DNA of 64,000 nucleotides from Simmondsia chinensis. Taxonomy: Eukaryota > Streptophyta > Magnoliopsida > Caryophyllales > Simmondsiaceae. A program made the translations under genes and the position numbers. Below are positions 53,347 through 63,624 of this stretch, piece by piece. The notes under the pieces are model-generated. The model worked only from the letters and a program-made list of their open reading frames with translations, ran no database searches and was not told the DNA's origin. The first letter of the stretch is position 1, and every line of letters starts with the position of its first letter. The stretch lies in NCBI GenBank assembly GCA_018398585.1, contig JAGTTD010000009.1:14141193-14205192 (forward strand), in the 5' to 3' direction.

Positions 53347-54945
53347 AATGCTACTCAGCTTATGAGTAGGACCTTCATTGAAATGTGTGCCTGGGCGTGC
53401 TTCTTTTTCATGCCAAGGTCCTTGAGGAACTTGGCGTACATAGGAATGTGCTTAATTGCATTAATCAATGATAAGTTAATTTTCACATCTTTAAACACAT
53501 ATATGAGCTCAGTCTTTTTTAGGTCGTCCTTCCTATAAGGGCCAAAGGGAAAGGGACATCCAATTCACAAACCCTCTCTCGTAATCCCTCCCTATCAGCA
53601 ATGAGGGAGGGATGCGTACTTTTATTCTTAACCTCAACCTCCATATCCCTAAGGTTCCCTTATCCAGACATTGGCACAATCTTAACACAATCTTAACTTG
53701 CTCATGATTGAGCATGTTAGGGTTAGAACTAGTCAACCCTACTAGAATTGTGAGAGGTGAGGGCAATCTCCCTTCCTCTCGCCTATGAAGTGCTTGGATC
53801 AATTGTCCTATCTGGTCTTTTAATTATTGGACCAGTTGTGTAGTATCCTCCATGAATCAGAGCATACACTTCTCAAATTATGAAGAATATCCTACACGTG
53901 TGGGAGGCGGGTTAACATGCAAAAAAGGGTGGTTGGATTAAGAATTATACCTCTACCCTCCCGAAAAATGCGAAAGGGTGTGCTTTTCCTACAAGGCCAA
54001 GATTCTATTGTCTCGTGGGTTGATTCTAATCGACGTTCTGCTTCCACGAAAGGCTCGGATGACTGCACCCCCTAGGATTGTAGGTGTTGGAGAACGAGTC
54101 ATTATTTCTTGAATATTCTTGAGTTGCATGAACCTGTTCCTGCACGTGTTCAAGAAATTGTGATGCATATAAATAATTAAGCACAAAATGGTCCTAACTC
54201 GAATAAATGTGACATGGAGTAGTACCACCTGAAGACTCAACTGCATTGACCAAGCGCACATTAGTAGGATTTGCATGCAAGTTCATAATCTAATCCATCT
54301 TCCTATTAAGGGCATCTAGTCTAAGGTTGAATTCATCGTTGGGTGCTACTTTTTAAACACCATGTGTGCCCTTTCTAGCCACCCTCATAGAAGAGGCTTG
54401 GTAGAGAGATATTCGCTAAGGCGCTTCAATAACGTCCATGCCTCGTCCTTATCTTGTTGGTTAAATGCCACCCTCCCGACGCATTAACCATCTGCTTGTT
54501 AGAAGCTGCAAGAGCATTATAAAAATGTTGCACAAGTGCCCACTTGGGTGACCCATGGTGGGGACAACTTCTAAGGCGCTCCTTAAATATGTCCCAACTT
54601 TCATGAAATTGGTCCTGATCATTTTGTTTAAAACTATTGATCACATGCCTAACAGCCATAGTTTTCGCCTTAAGATAAACTTGATCAGGAACTTCTATTG
54701 GAGGTCATCCCAAGTGTGATTTCACACCTTGAAAGGGACTAAAACCACATTTTAGCTACATCTTTTAACGAAAATGAGAAAAGGACATAGTCTAACAGCA
54801 TCAGTAAACACACCTTGATAGTGGCATGTTTCAGAGATTTCAATGAATGCATCAATGTACTTGTATCAGCTCTCAATCGGCTTCCTATAGAAAGTGGGAA
54901 GCATGTTGACGGTCCCTGGCCCGGACACAACAGTGTCAAACATTA
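53347..54945 (-). pseudogene. Gypsy-C gag
   Basis: The best stretch (54659-54426) reads VINSFKQNDQDQFHESWDIF, KERLRSCPHHGSPKWALVQH, FYNALAASNKQMVNASGGW, the Retrotrans_gag domain of Athila/Tat-type elements. Upstream, FIEISETCHYQGVFTDAVRL and FSFSLKDVAKMWF (54870-54740) give its N-terminal side. The C-terminal part to 53347 is scrambled; no zinc knuckle was seen. Confidence 0.75.
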
Positions 54946-54999
54946 TAAAGTGAAATAACTCATGAAATATTGAGTGATCACTGTAGACTTTCAAATGTA

Positions 55000-56320
55000 A
55001 GTCTGAAACTAGTTGATCTCTTGTTTGAGAACATTGCTAGAGACTTGATAATTAAAGGATGGTGTGAAACCTGTCATTATTAGTCACCCACGATGGGCCC
55101 TCAATTCGACGCCTAGTATGACACTAGATCTTGGGTTCAATGAGAGAGACTTGTCGTCTATGTGACTGCGAGCACTAAATGAGATTTTTCCATACCGACG
55201 GTGAAGTGCTTGGTACCTGCGTTAGAGACTCTAAGAGGATGAGCTAATGCTCTTAATGGACCTAGTTTTAGAACTTATTAAATGTCGCTTCACAGGGACA
55301 TAATCAATGAGGTCCACCTTAGTGTGTATTGAAGTTTGGCCACTTCAAAGGAGTGATTTTTGACTAAGGGTTTGGCCCTGAAACACCCACGAAGGGTACA
55401 GGACACAAGGCCACAAATGTGTCTATCTAAGAGGCGTGGGGTGTGTACAGAGAGTACGCCTAGTGCGTGATTGGATAGTCGATTAGTCAAATGGGTTATA
55501 TGGTTCAAAGTTTAGTCTACCGTTTTCGATCTGATTAACTATATGGTCCTTTCACTAGCCGGGGTTCAATCGGGAGACACCCACGTTGATGCACGATGTG
55601 GCATCCTGTAATTGAGATGTCATATTGAGATTGATTATATTTTTAAAATGGTAGGGCAATGTGGATGTATTTCAAAATGTGAATTGGAAAATATGTAAAA
55701 TGATGTTTGACATATGTATAAGATGTGTTTGAGTAGTCCCAGTATTTGTTCACGTGTTTGAAACATATTAGAAGTGTGTGTCGACACACAATCCAACAGT
55801 ACCACTGGGGAATAGGTGTGTGTCGACACACATGGCCCGTGTGTCGACGTATAGCCTTACAGAAGCGCACGACAGAATGTTGTGTGTTGACACATAAGGA
55901 CTGTGTGTCGACACACAATCATACAGTGAGCTGTGTGTGGACACACAAGTCAAATTTCCTGACATTTCGCACGTTTTTTCCTTGAACGTTGTGGCCCTTT
56001 TTACTTGTTATTAAAGGGACGTCTCTTCTCATGTAATACACATAGATTTCCCATATTTTATTCTTGTGGATAAGACTTGAAGAACAAAAGATCTTTGAGA
56101 AAAAGAATTTGAAGAACAACTACGATTGTTCTTGTGTTCTTGTGTGAAATTCAAGTATTTGGTTGTTAAACTTAATCAATCTCTCTACATCTTTGTCAAT
56201 CTCTCCCTTTACACATCTTCACTCCATATTTGGTTGTCGTTGTATCCTCGAGGATATTTTGTATACCGAAATAAGCCTTCAAGAAAATGATTACATAGCC
56301 TCAACGCCTGAGATCTTTAC
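55000..56320 (+). mobile_element. 3' fragment of a Copia-B-family element
   Basis: Starts in the end of RNase H (NLVDLLFENIARDLI), continues through a 3' untranslated region matching 26221-26831 (GCCTAGTATGACACTAGATC), then an LTR from about 55660. It stops inside the LTR at CTGAGATCTTT (about 56318). No 5' part and no target duplication is seen. Confidence 0.88.
55660..56320 (+). repeat. truncated Copia-B-family LTR with dyad array
   Basis: Begins TGTGGATGTATTTCAAAATG. Dyad centres at about 55782.5, 55824.5, 55845.5, 55888.5, 55909.5 and 55939.5 (spacings 42, 21, 43, 21, 30), the same order as the 5' LTR of Copia-B, although the sequence between has diverged. Confidence 0.85.
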
Positions 56321-56429
56321 ATAGCCTTAAAGAAGTCTCTTCTCATATTGTCTTATGTGAAATATGCTATTGTGATTTAAAATTAGAATAAAAATGTAGT
56401 TTTTTTGTGGAGGGATGAGAGAAGGAAGG

Positions 56430-56464
<35 letters not shown>

Positions 56465-56490
56465 CGTGGAGTTAAAAGATAGAAAGAATA
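56321..56490. other. spacer with T-run and G-run
   Basis: No gene is seen. A T-run is followed by 21 G (56442-56462). Confidence 0.7.
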
Positions 56491-56500
56491 GATAGATTAG

Positions 56501-57482
56501 GGGCACAATTCTTATGAGAGTGTGAGAGGATTAAATTTTGACTGTCTGTTACAATGAAAGACCAAAATTAAAGGATCTTAATAGATTAAAAAAATAAATA
56601 AACAAATAAAAATATAATAATACTCCTCACCCTCTCTCTCCTCCCTCCCTCCCTCCAACCCCCCCTCCTCCCTTCTATCTCTGCTTCTCACCCTCTTTGT
56701 TCTCCCTCCCTCCAACCCCCCCACCTCCCTCCTATCTCTCCTCCTCCTGCCACCGCCACCAGCCTACCCGCCACCTACTGCTGCCACCCTAGTCCCTCCT
56801 CCCCTCTCTCTCCTCCTCCTTCCTCCAACACCTCCCCCACCCCCCCACCTCCCTCCTCCCTCTCCTCCCCCGCCGCCACCCATTGGTCGACCGCCGACCA
56901 CCGGGCACCGGTTACTGGCCACCCAAGCCCCCTTCCCCCTCTCTCCTCCTCCGCCCTCCAACCCACCCCCAACCTCCCCCCCTCTCTCTCCGGCTTGTGG
57001 CGGCGGCAGGGGAGGAGAGAGGGGCGGAGGTGGCGAAGGGTTGGAGGGAGGAGGAGGAGAGAGAGGGGGAAGGTTGGGGGTGGGTTGAAGGGGGGATGAG
57101 AAAAATTGGAGGCTAGAATGGCTGGCGGCCGGTGGTCGGCAGCAGTTCGGTGGGTAGCGATGGGGGAGGAGAGAGAGAGGAGGAAGGTCGGGGGAGGATT
57201 GGAAAGGAGAAGAGAGGGGGAAGGGGGTTGTATTTTAGGGCTGGGGTGGTCGGCAGCCGGCAGGCAGTGGGTGGTTGGCGGCGGGTGGTGGAGGAGAGAG
57301 AGGAGGGAGGTGTGGAAGGCTGGATGGAAAAGGGATGAGAGGAGAAATGATACTATTGGTATCTTTTATTTTTATTTTTTAAGGGAAGTCACATTAAGAT
57401 CTTTTAATATTGATCGTCCATTGTGACGGACGGCCAAGATTTAATCCTGTCACACTCTCAACCTTTCATAAAAATTGTATCC
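56501..57482. mobile_element. Mutator-like foldback element
   Basis: GATAGATTAG occurs at 56491-56500 and 57483-57492, a 10-bp duplication. The left end GGGCACAATTCTTATGAGAG pairs with the reverse complement of the right end (GGATACAATTTTTATGAAAG), and the arms run on through GTGAGAGGATTAAATTTTGAC. The interior is strand-asymmetric and GC-rich (C-rich 56640-56990, G-rich 57000-57330), so the whole element can fold back. No transposase is seen; the long G/P-rich frames inside are compositional. Its arm words are shared with the MITE at 19600. Confidence 0.82.
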
Positions 57483-57635
57483 GATAGATTAGTGTTACAA
57501 GATAGATAGATAGCACTTTATAACCCCTACTTAAATGCACCCTTAACCGTTTTAAAACCCAAACTTCCCTCTTTACTTTTCGTTTCCTTCTCTTATTTTT
57601 TTTCCTTGGAGTATGAAAAATAAGAGGAGACAAAG

Positions 57636-57824
57636 ATGAAGAATGTTTCAAAAAGCAAGCTTTTCCTCTATCTTTGGCGATTAGATCTTGAATCCGACGG
57701 TGTTAATTGTTCCACTGACTGCTTCTTCTCCTACATCACCGCCGCCATCAATGAACACATGCGCCGCTGCTCACTTGACAAAAAGTCTAGGAATCTGCAC
57801 CGTGCATTTCCTGCGTCCCCAAAG
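57636..57824 (+). pseudogene. exon-like stretch of a possible host gene
   Basis: ATG at 57636 opens 63 codons (MKNVSKSKLFLYLWRLDLES, DCFFSYITAAINEHMRRCSL, NLHRAFPASPK), followed at 57824/57825 by AAAG|GTCGTT, a possible splice donor in phase 0. Base composition is more gene-like than the AT-rich flanks. Downstream, T-rich tracts ending ATGCAG|GTTTCTGATAAG (about 58555) could be an acceptor with the open continuation VSDKVAYSFVYLYPKL. I do not recognise the protein. It may be an accidental frame. Confidence 0.35.
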
Positions 57825-58127
57825 GTCGTTTTCCTCAAAATTTCCATAGTACATTTCTTTTTCTTATACTTGATTTCTCTCTCTTCAAAAAATATAACAA
57901 CTAGTGATTTCCCCTACATTACACGGTCGGATATTTATATTTTAATTATTTTTGTTATCTTGTGTTGTTCTTTGAATAAATTTAGTATACATGTAATCAA
58001 TTTTTTTTTATGCTATTTGGAAAATACCTAGATTATGCAACCATAAATTATCGACAAATAGCTTGATAATTTTCTATTTGAAAGTTTTAATATCATTTTG
58101 ATAATCCTAACTATGTATTTGTGTTTA
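57825..58127. other. AT-rich, possible intron
   Basis: Nothing but AT-rich sequence is seen; it would be intronic if the exon call above is right. Confidence 0.35.
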
Positions 58128-58974
58128 AAAAAAGTACATCCATCTATTATATTATAAGATATATTAAGGATAATGTTAATGATAAGACAAAACTGTTATT
58201 GTTAGTGTATGATTACAGTTTTAAAGAAAAATTTGTGACTCTAAATGTTTATTCTAAAAAATGTGACATTTGCATTACAGCGCCTGTATTGCTTACACAA
58301 ATAAAATTTTAGCCTTTTATAATAATACCAATAAGCTGTCACATGGATTTTGAATATACAACATTATATTATAGTGTTGACCCTTATTTGAATTTGTAAT
58401 GATTTACATATGACATGAGCTGTTTATATTTTTTTTGAATTTAAATATAATGGTATTGTTTCATAGTTTTTTTTGCCAACTTTATATGTTGTTGCCATTC
58501 ATTTTTATTTTTTTTATTATTATTATTTTTTTTTTGATATGCAGGTTTCTGATAAGGTGGCTTATAGTTTTGTTTATCTCTACCCAAAGTTACATTGTAT
58601 CTAAAATATTACATGCTCTTCTTTTTATTTGAACATGGTTAGTATATTTGTGAAATTGGATCATAATTATTTAAGTTTCTTTAATAACTAAGCATAAGAT
58701 GAATTATATTTTATATAATGGATTATCCAAAATGTTATTAATAAGACAAAACTGTTATAATCAGAGTAAGATTATAATTTTGAAGGCAAATTTATAACTC
58801 TAATTGTTTAATTCCAAAAAATGTGACATTTACATTGTAGGGCCCATATTGCTTACACAAATAAAATTTAGCCTTTTGTAATAATACCGATAAGCCATCA
58901 CATGGATTTTAAATATACAACATTATATTATAATGTTGATCCTTATTGTTATTTGAATTTTTGGTGATTTACAT
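58128..58974. repeat. tandem duplication, unit about 558 bp (first unit and start of second)
   Basis: GATAAGACAAAACTGTTAT (58181) recurs as AATAAGACAAAACTGTTAT (58739). Further shared words are AAAAAATGTGACATTT, TGCTTACACAAATAAAATTT and ATATACAACATTATATTATA. The second unit is interrupted at 58974/58975 and resumes at 60397. Confidence 0.85.
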
Positions 58975-58985
58975 TTTCTGACCTT

Positions 58986-60030
58986 GCGAGTTTATGAGGG
59001 AAAATAGTCAAGGTGGACTCGAGGATGTCTGCCATGAGATGCATTGATGCTGCCAGAATTCTCATCGACACATGCTCACCTTCACTTATTAATCAAATGG
59101 TACAAGTCCATTTTAATGGAGTGACCCAATTGGTCCTGGTCAAGGAGGGTAAGACAGGGCTCATTCCAGATTACTCACCTAGTATTGTTGCTTTAGCCGC
59201 ATCGGCTAGATTAGAGAGAGAACATACCTCTTCGTCGTTGAGTCTACACCAGGAACATCAGTGCACCACCTTGGCGCGCCTTACCACACTGATTCAACAT
59301 TCCCCTGTTCATAGGATGGATGACGTGGGAGCTGAGGATCATGGGAGTCGCACTAATAGGCCAGTGGACGATGGAGTTAGCATAGTTGAGCTGTCACGGG
59401 GTCAGCTTACTCTCCACATTGAAGGTCAGTATGTCGGTAAGTGGTCTATGGAATGCAGTTGGCCACATGCCTCTCTTCCCCATTCGTCTTCACAGCGTGG
59501 TGATCATATTCGAGTTTAGGAAGTGCGTGGAAACCAACATATGCCTCCTTTGCTCGAATGGGTGGAGAGTAATATAGCTAGTTCAGATCAGCCTCACGCT
59601 CAGCTATCGCATCTTGAGAATGTAACTCAAGACCCTACTAGTGAAGATGATTCTGTGTCCTCGGGACCTGCGTTTCCTCCAGGTTTTGAGCCCTCTGCTT
59701 TGAGCAGGTCAGAGTCTTGTATGGATAGACCCAGTAAAGTTGGGATGAGAAAAGGAAAAGGACTGTTGACAAAAAGGGAGAGAAAAGCGTTGAAGCACAA
59801 GAAAAAAGAGAGTGAAAAGCGGGAGCTTCCGAAATTTCTGGAGAATATATCACCTAGGAATAGCACGCCGAAAAAGACCAAGGCATCAAGCAAGCGAAAA
59901 AAAGGGGAATGAGGCGAAATGGGGAAAATCGTCAAAGGCAACCGGGAAGAAGAAGAAACGGAATAAGGAGAATCGATACGACAAGATCTCGGAAGCAGAG
60001 TATGATAAGATGATCATGCAAGCGGAGTGA
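58986..60030 (+). pseudogene. LINE ORF1-like (nucleic-acid-binding) remnant
   Basis: GKIVKVDSRMSAMRCIDAAR, ILIDTCSPSLINQMVQVHFN, GVTQLVLVKEG matches the C-terminal half of the DUF4283/ORF1 domain of plant L1 LINEs. It stops at 59517-59519, then a second frame (59523-59912) reads PPLLEWVESNIASSDQPHAQ, SGPAFPPGFEPSALSRSES, then a very lysine-rich tail (RERKALKHKKKESEKRE); the basic region continues in another frame to 60030. A stop near 59004 interrupts the start. Confidence 0.65.
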
Positions 60031-60396
60031 GCAATAGACATGGGAAGAATATGTTTTAATTTTGATGGTTTTGACCCACCTATGATGGCAGACCTGCTGG
60101 CTAAATAAGGTAGTTGGTTTTGTGGTTGAGGTTTAGTCCTACTCCGGTTTCCCATGCTGGTCGTCTGGTTCTTTTTCTTTTGGGATCCCTATACGACCTT
60201 GTTTATTGCGCGTCTTGTCTAGCCTGTGCTCAGTGTCTGTTGTGTCGGGTTTTGGGTGTTTTGGTTTTGGTGCCTTTTTGTTTCCCTGTTTGGTCTAATC
60301 TCTTTTTGTACCCACTACTGTTTACGGAGTGGCTAAGGCCTTGTCTTTTTGAGTTGCATGTTTGTTCTACTGCGTTGCCGATATTTATCCGGAAAT
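60031..60396 (+). other. 3' region of the LINE derivative
   Basis: T/G-rich, non-coding (TGTTGTGTCGGGTTTTGGGT), similar in style to LINE 3' untranslated regions. Confidence 0.5.
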
Positions 60397-60715
60397 ATGA
60401 CATGAGCTGTTTTACTTTGTGCTTTTTTGAATTTAAATATTATGGTATTGTACTATAGTTTTTTTCCGCTCAACTTTATATGTTGTTGCAATTCAATTTT
60501 TTTTTTTTTTTTTTTTTTGACATGCAGGTTTTTGATAAGTTGGCTTATAGTTTTGTTTAGCTCTACCCAAAATTATTTTATATCTAAAATATTACATGCT
60601 CTTCTTTTTATTTGTACGTGGTTGGTTAGTATATTTGTGAAGTTGGATCATAATTATTTAAGTTTGTTTAATATAGTTAACTAAGCATAAGATGAATTAT
60701 ACTTTATATAACAGA
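60397..60715. repeat. end of second 558-bp repeat unit
   Basis: ATGACATGAGCTGTTTTA to GAATTATACTTTATATAA matches 58410-58725, including the T-run and the GACATGCAGGTTTTTGATAAG stretch corresponding to 58538. In this copy the frame VFDKLAYSFV meets a stop. Confidence 0.85.
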
Positions 60716-60944
60716 TTATTCAAATTTGTTATATATGATGTACAAAATTATATTATTATATCTAATGTTATATTCATCATGTGTTCATATCTTATCTTAT
60801 TAGAGATTCCAAAATATGTGTAGTGATTTTAATTCACTATTTTTAAGATTATAAGTTTTTAAAGTATTTTTTATCGTTGCTGTGGGATGACATTTTTTTT
60901 TTTAAGATTATAACTTTTATTTAATTTTTGTAATGAAAATTATT
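60716..60944. other. AT-rich spacer
   Basis: No feature is seen. Confidence 0.5.
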
Positions 60945-61072
60945 AATATAGTTCCTTGGATTGTATTTATATTAGCCTAAGAGCTCTTTTATAATTTACT
61001 TACTCTTGGTGTCTCTATATATACATGACTCAGCAGCCATATTGGATATGCTTTCATAATTATTCTCTCACA
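60945..61072 (+). repeat. 5' LTR of Copia-A copy 2
   Basis: TTGGATTGTATTTATATTAG ... ATTATTCTCTCACA aligns with the minus-strand LTR at 11210-11348. The start is diverged and placed by alignment only. TAGTATTAGATC at 61073-61084 is the decayed primer site. Confidence 0.65.
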
Positions 61073-61253
61073 TAGTATTAGATCATACCAAACCCTAAAC
61101 ACCTTTTCTCTTCCCATAGCATCGTGCCCTCCTCATGCTGGCTTACAAAGAAAACCCTAGTGCCTCCAAGCCCTAGCGGTGTCGCATCCCAACACAAATA
61201 AAACCCTAGCGCCGCCAAGCCTCTAGCTGCGCCACCCTTATCTCTCTTCTCCG

Positions 61254-62520
61254 GTGAACATACCTCACGGGTGTAGTGCGTTGACCTCGTCTGTGATTGA
61301 TGATTATGTGGTTACAAATCCCAACTCCTTCTCCCCTCTGCCACCACCTGCATCCCTATTGCCAATCTCCTTAGCAACCCCGTTGATGGCTGATCTCCCT
61401 CCGCCAACCACCAGCCGTCTCCTGACACCCCATCACCTCGGGTCTTTGCCTCCATCGGCCTCGGCACCCCTCTTTCCTATCCATACCTACCGTCCCTCGT
61501 TTCCAACCTTAAACTTTACTAGTGGATACCCTGGTTCCTCATCCATGATTCTTGGTATTGATAATGTCTCCTCTCTCCCTGCCCATCAAAATAATTTTAC
61601 CAACCCCCTTCGCACACCCTTCTTTAGGTCCCCTATCTCTCGGCACCCTCCTTTCCCTTGGTACCTCTCCCTACCACTTCAATTACGAGTCTTGTTACCG
61701 TTAAACTTGACCCTCTCACTGATTACACCACTTAGAGGTAACAAGTATCCATGCTATTATGTACCTATCGTCTTATGGGGTTTGTCGATGGCTCCCTTCC
61801 CTGCCCTTCCTCTCAAATTCAAACATCAACCGGTACCTTCATCTCTAACCCTGACTATCATATACGGTCTTGTGTTGATCAAAGTATTAGAGCTTGTTTA
61901 TCTGCCTCTCTTGCTAGCCCCGTTCTCAATGATGTCATTAACCACACCACCTCAAAGATATGTGGGATGCCCTAGCTAAAAGGTTCAGTGATCACTCTCT
62001 TGCCAAAGAATTTGACCTTCAGTCTCAACTTGTCACTCTCCGCAAAGATAACAAAACCATGACTGCCTACCTTACTGAACTCAAAACAATAGCCAACGAC
62101 CTCACTGCCGTTGACTCGCCAGTCTTGAATAGAAAATTAATGCACTATGCCCTCTTTGGCTTACCATCGGAGTATGCTGCTTTTAATACATTCACTCGGA
62201 ACTTCTCCTGCAATTTCACCTTCGAGCAACTCAAGACGGCATTATTGGATGAAGAGGCTGCTCTTTCTCGTATTCAAGCCTGATTAACCCTGGATCATGG
62301 TCATGCCTTAGCCGCATCAGGTCCTCACTCCGATTACAAGGGTAATGGGCGCGGTTGAGTTGGACGTGGTTGTAAGGGTCGTGGACATAACTCCAACCGT
62401 CAAGGGAATCAAGAAGGACGTGGAGGGTATCACGGTCAACCACAGCATGTCAGGTCGGGCTCGGCTGTTCATGGTGTCGCTCCTCCTCTACAGCAACCTT
62501 TGGTAAGAAATGCAGGTATT
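61254..62520 (+). pseudogene. Copia-A copy 2 gag
   Basis: A 241-codon frame (61254-61979) covers a proline/serine-rich N-terminus but its second half is out of frame with the family. The capsid is clear at 61960-62283: MWDALAKRFSDHSLAKEFDL, MTAYLTELKTIANDLTAVDS, HYALFGLPSEYAAFNTFTR, FEQLKTALLDEEAALSRI. A stop follows at 62281, then a Gly/Arg-rich linker (GRGGYHGQ-like, near 62420). Confidence 0.82.
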
Positions 62521-62830
62521 GTTCCTCGTCAGTCTCACGATGGTATACTTGACGCGAGGCCTCCTGTTTGTCAGATCTGTCATCAAGCTGGGCACGCTGC
62601 CTCTCTTTGCCCACACCGCCATGTCAATTCTAACCTTTCTCATTCACTTTTGGTCATATGTGTTACTGATCTCGCTGATCCTACATGGTACCCAAATTCA
62701 AGGGCATCTAACCGTATGACTTCCAACCCATGTATTTTGAAAAATCCTTCTCCTTATACTAGTTTTAAATTATTCAAGTTGGCAATGGTTCCCTCTTACC
62801 CGTGACACATGTAGGCTCCGCTAATCTTCG
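62521..62830 (+). pseudogene. Copia-A copy 2 zinc knuckle and protease start
   Basis: The frame 62500-62805 holds an intact knuckle (CQICHQAGHAASLC, C-x2-C-x4-H-x4-C). About 40 codons on, the protease box reads WYPNSRASNRMTS: the catalytic Asp is Asn, as in copy 1, and the Gly is Arg. Confidence 0.82.
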
Positions 62831-62879
62831 TGCTTCATCCCATGATTTAGTGCTTCTAATGTTTATTAATTCCTAGTCT

Positions 62880-63620
62880 CACTTACAACCTCCTGTTCAT
62901 TAAACAGTTGTGTCGTGACAATAACCGCTTCATTAAATTTGACTCCACTTCCTTTTGTGTCAAGGACAAGGCCACAAGGATGCCCCTTCTCAAGATAAAC
63001 AATAATGGACCTCTCTATGGCTTCTCTCCGCACTTCACTGGACTCATAGCACGGACTGCTTCCACAGAATTATGGCACAGGCGCTTAGGTCATTTAAGAA
63101 ATTCAGTTTTTGATACTTTGAGGACTCGTTGTTTGCTTAGTTCTAGTTCTACTTCTAGTTTCATAAAACATTAGCATGCATGTTGCTAGGCAAATCGTGT
63201 CGTTTACCATTTTCTCGTGTTTTGCATACTACAACTGCACCTTTATAATTAATAAATTTCGACGTTTGGCAATCTCCTGTTAAATCTGATTCTATTTTTC
63301 GATATTATGTGATGTTTATTGATGATTAAAATGGAAAGACAATATTTACTCTATCTTTTCTAATTTTAAGATTTTTTTTGAAAACCAGCTTAACACAACA
63401 ATTAAATGCTTTCAAAGTGATAGCGGTCGTGAGTTTAACAATCGGCAAATGCCAGCGCTTTGTCGCACTTAAGGAATCCACTTTTGTCTTTAATGTCCTG
63501 ATTCTCCACAACAAAATGGAGTGGCGGAACATAAGTGAGACGCGTGAATTTTACATATTTTATTTCATATTTCTGTCATATATTCGGCCTCTACATGTGT
63601 GGTCGGTTATTATTTAGGTA
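62880..63620 (+). pseudogene. Copia-A copy 2 pre-integrase and integrase
   Basis: MCRDNNRFIKFDSTSFCVKD, LYGFSPHFTGLIARTASTEL and WHRRLGHLRNSVFDTL are the pre-integrase. The integrase is read across frames: FDVWQSPVKSDS-like near 63260, VMFIDD near 63312, an FQSDSG-like second Asp near 63413, and QNGVAEH (Glu) near 63510. Stops and frameshifts are frequent. Confidence 0.78.
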
Positions 63621-63624
63621 CATT

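Larger units (their letters stand above)
40453..54945 (-). mobile_element. Ty3/gypsy element Gypsy-C, gag-protease only
   Basis: Minus-strand element: 3' LTR 40453-42369, polypurine tract just right of it, 3' non-coding region to 43459, interruption by Copia-D (43460-52214), then 52220-54945 with protease and gag. Between protease and the GGCAACTCAACC-type end there is only about 550 bp, with no RT, RNase H or integrase motif, so it was probably non-autonomous. The 5' end (gag N-terminus and 5' LTR) is missing; a Copia-B-family fragment begins at about 55000. Confidence 0.75.
58975..60396 (+). mobile_element. LINE derivative with ORF1 only, inserted in the second repeat unit
   Basis: Comparison with the uninterrupted unit at 58400-58420 shows 1.42 kb of extra sequence here. 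It contains a LINE ORF1-like frame, then a T/G-rich 3' untranslated-like region, but no endonuclease or RT. No poly(A) or clear target duplication is visible at the borders, so the insertion mechanism is open. Confidence 0.65.
60945..63620 (+). mobile_element. Ty1/copia element, Copia-A copy 2 (3' part missing)
   Basis: Plus strand: short LTR, degenerate primer site, gag, zinc knuckle, protease, pre-integrase, integrase. It fades out after the integrase Glu region at about 63540-63620 and is followed by unrelated GATC-rich sequence. Copy 1 also ends in integrase, but for a known reason (gypsy insertion). Confidence 0.85.

Noticed and set aside
56764..57426. Glycine/arginine- and proline-rich frames on both strands
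   Set aside because: They come from the GC-rich, strand-asymmetric core of a foldback element and mirror each other on opposite strands; compositional frames.
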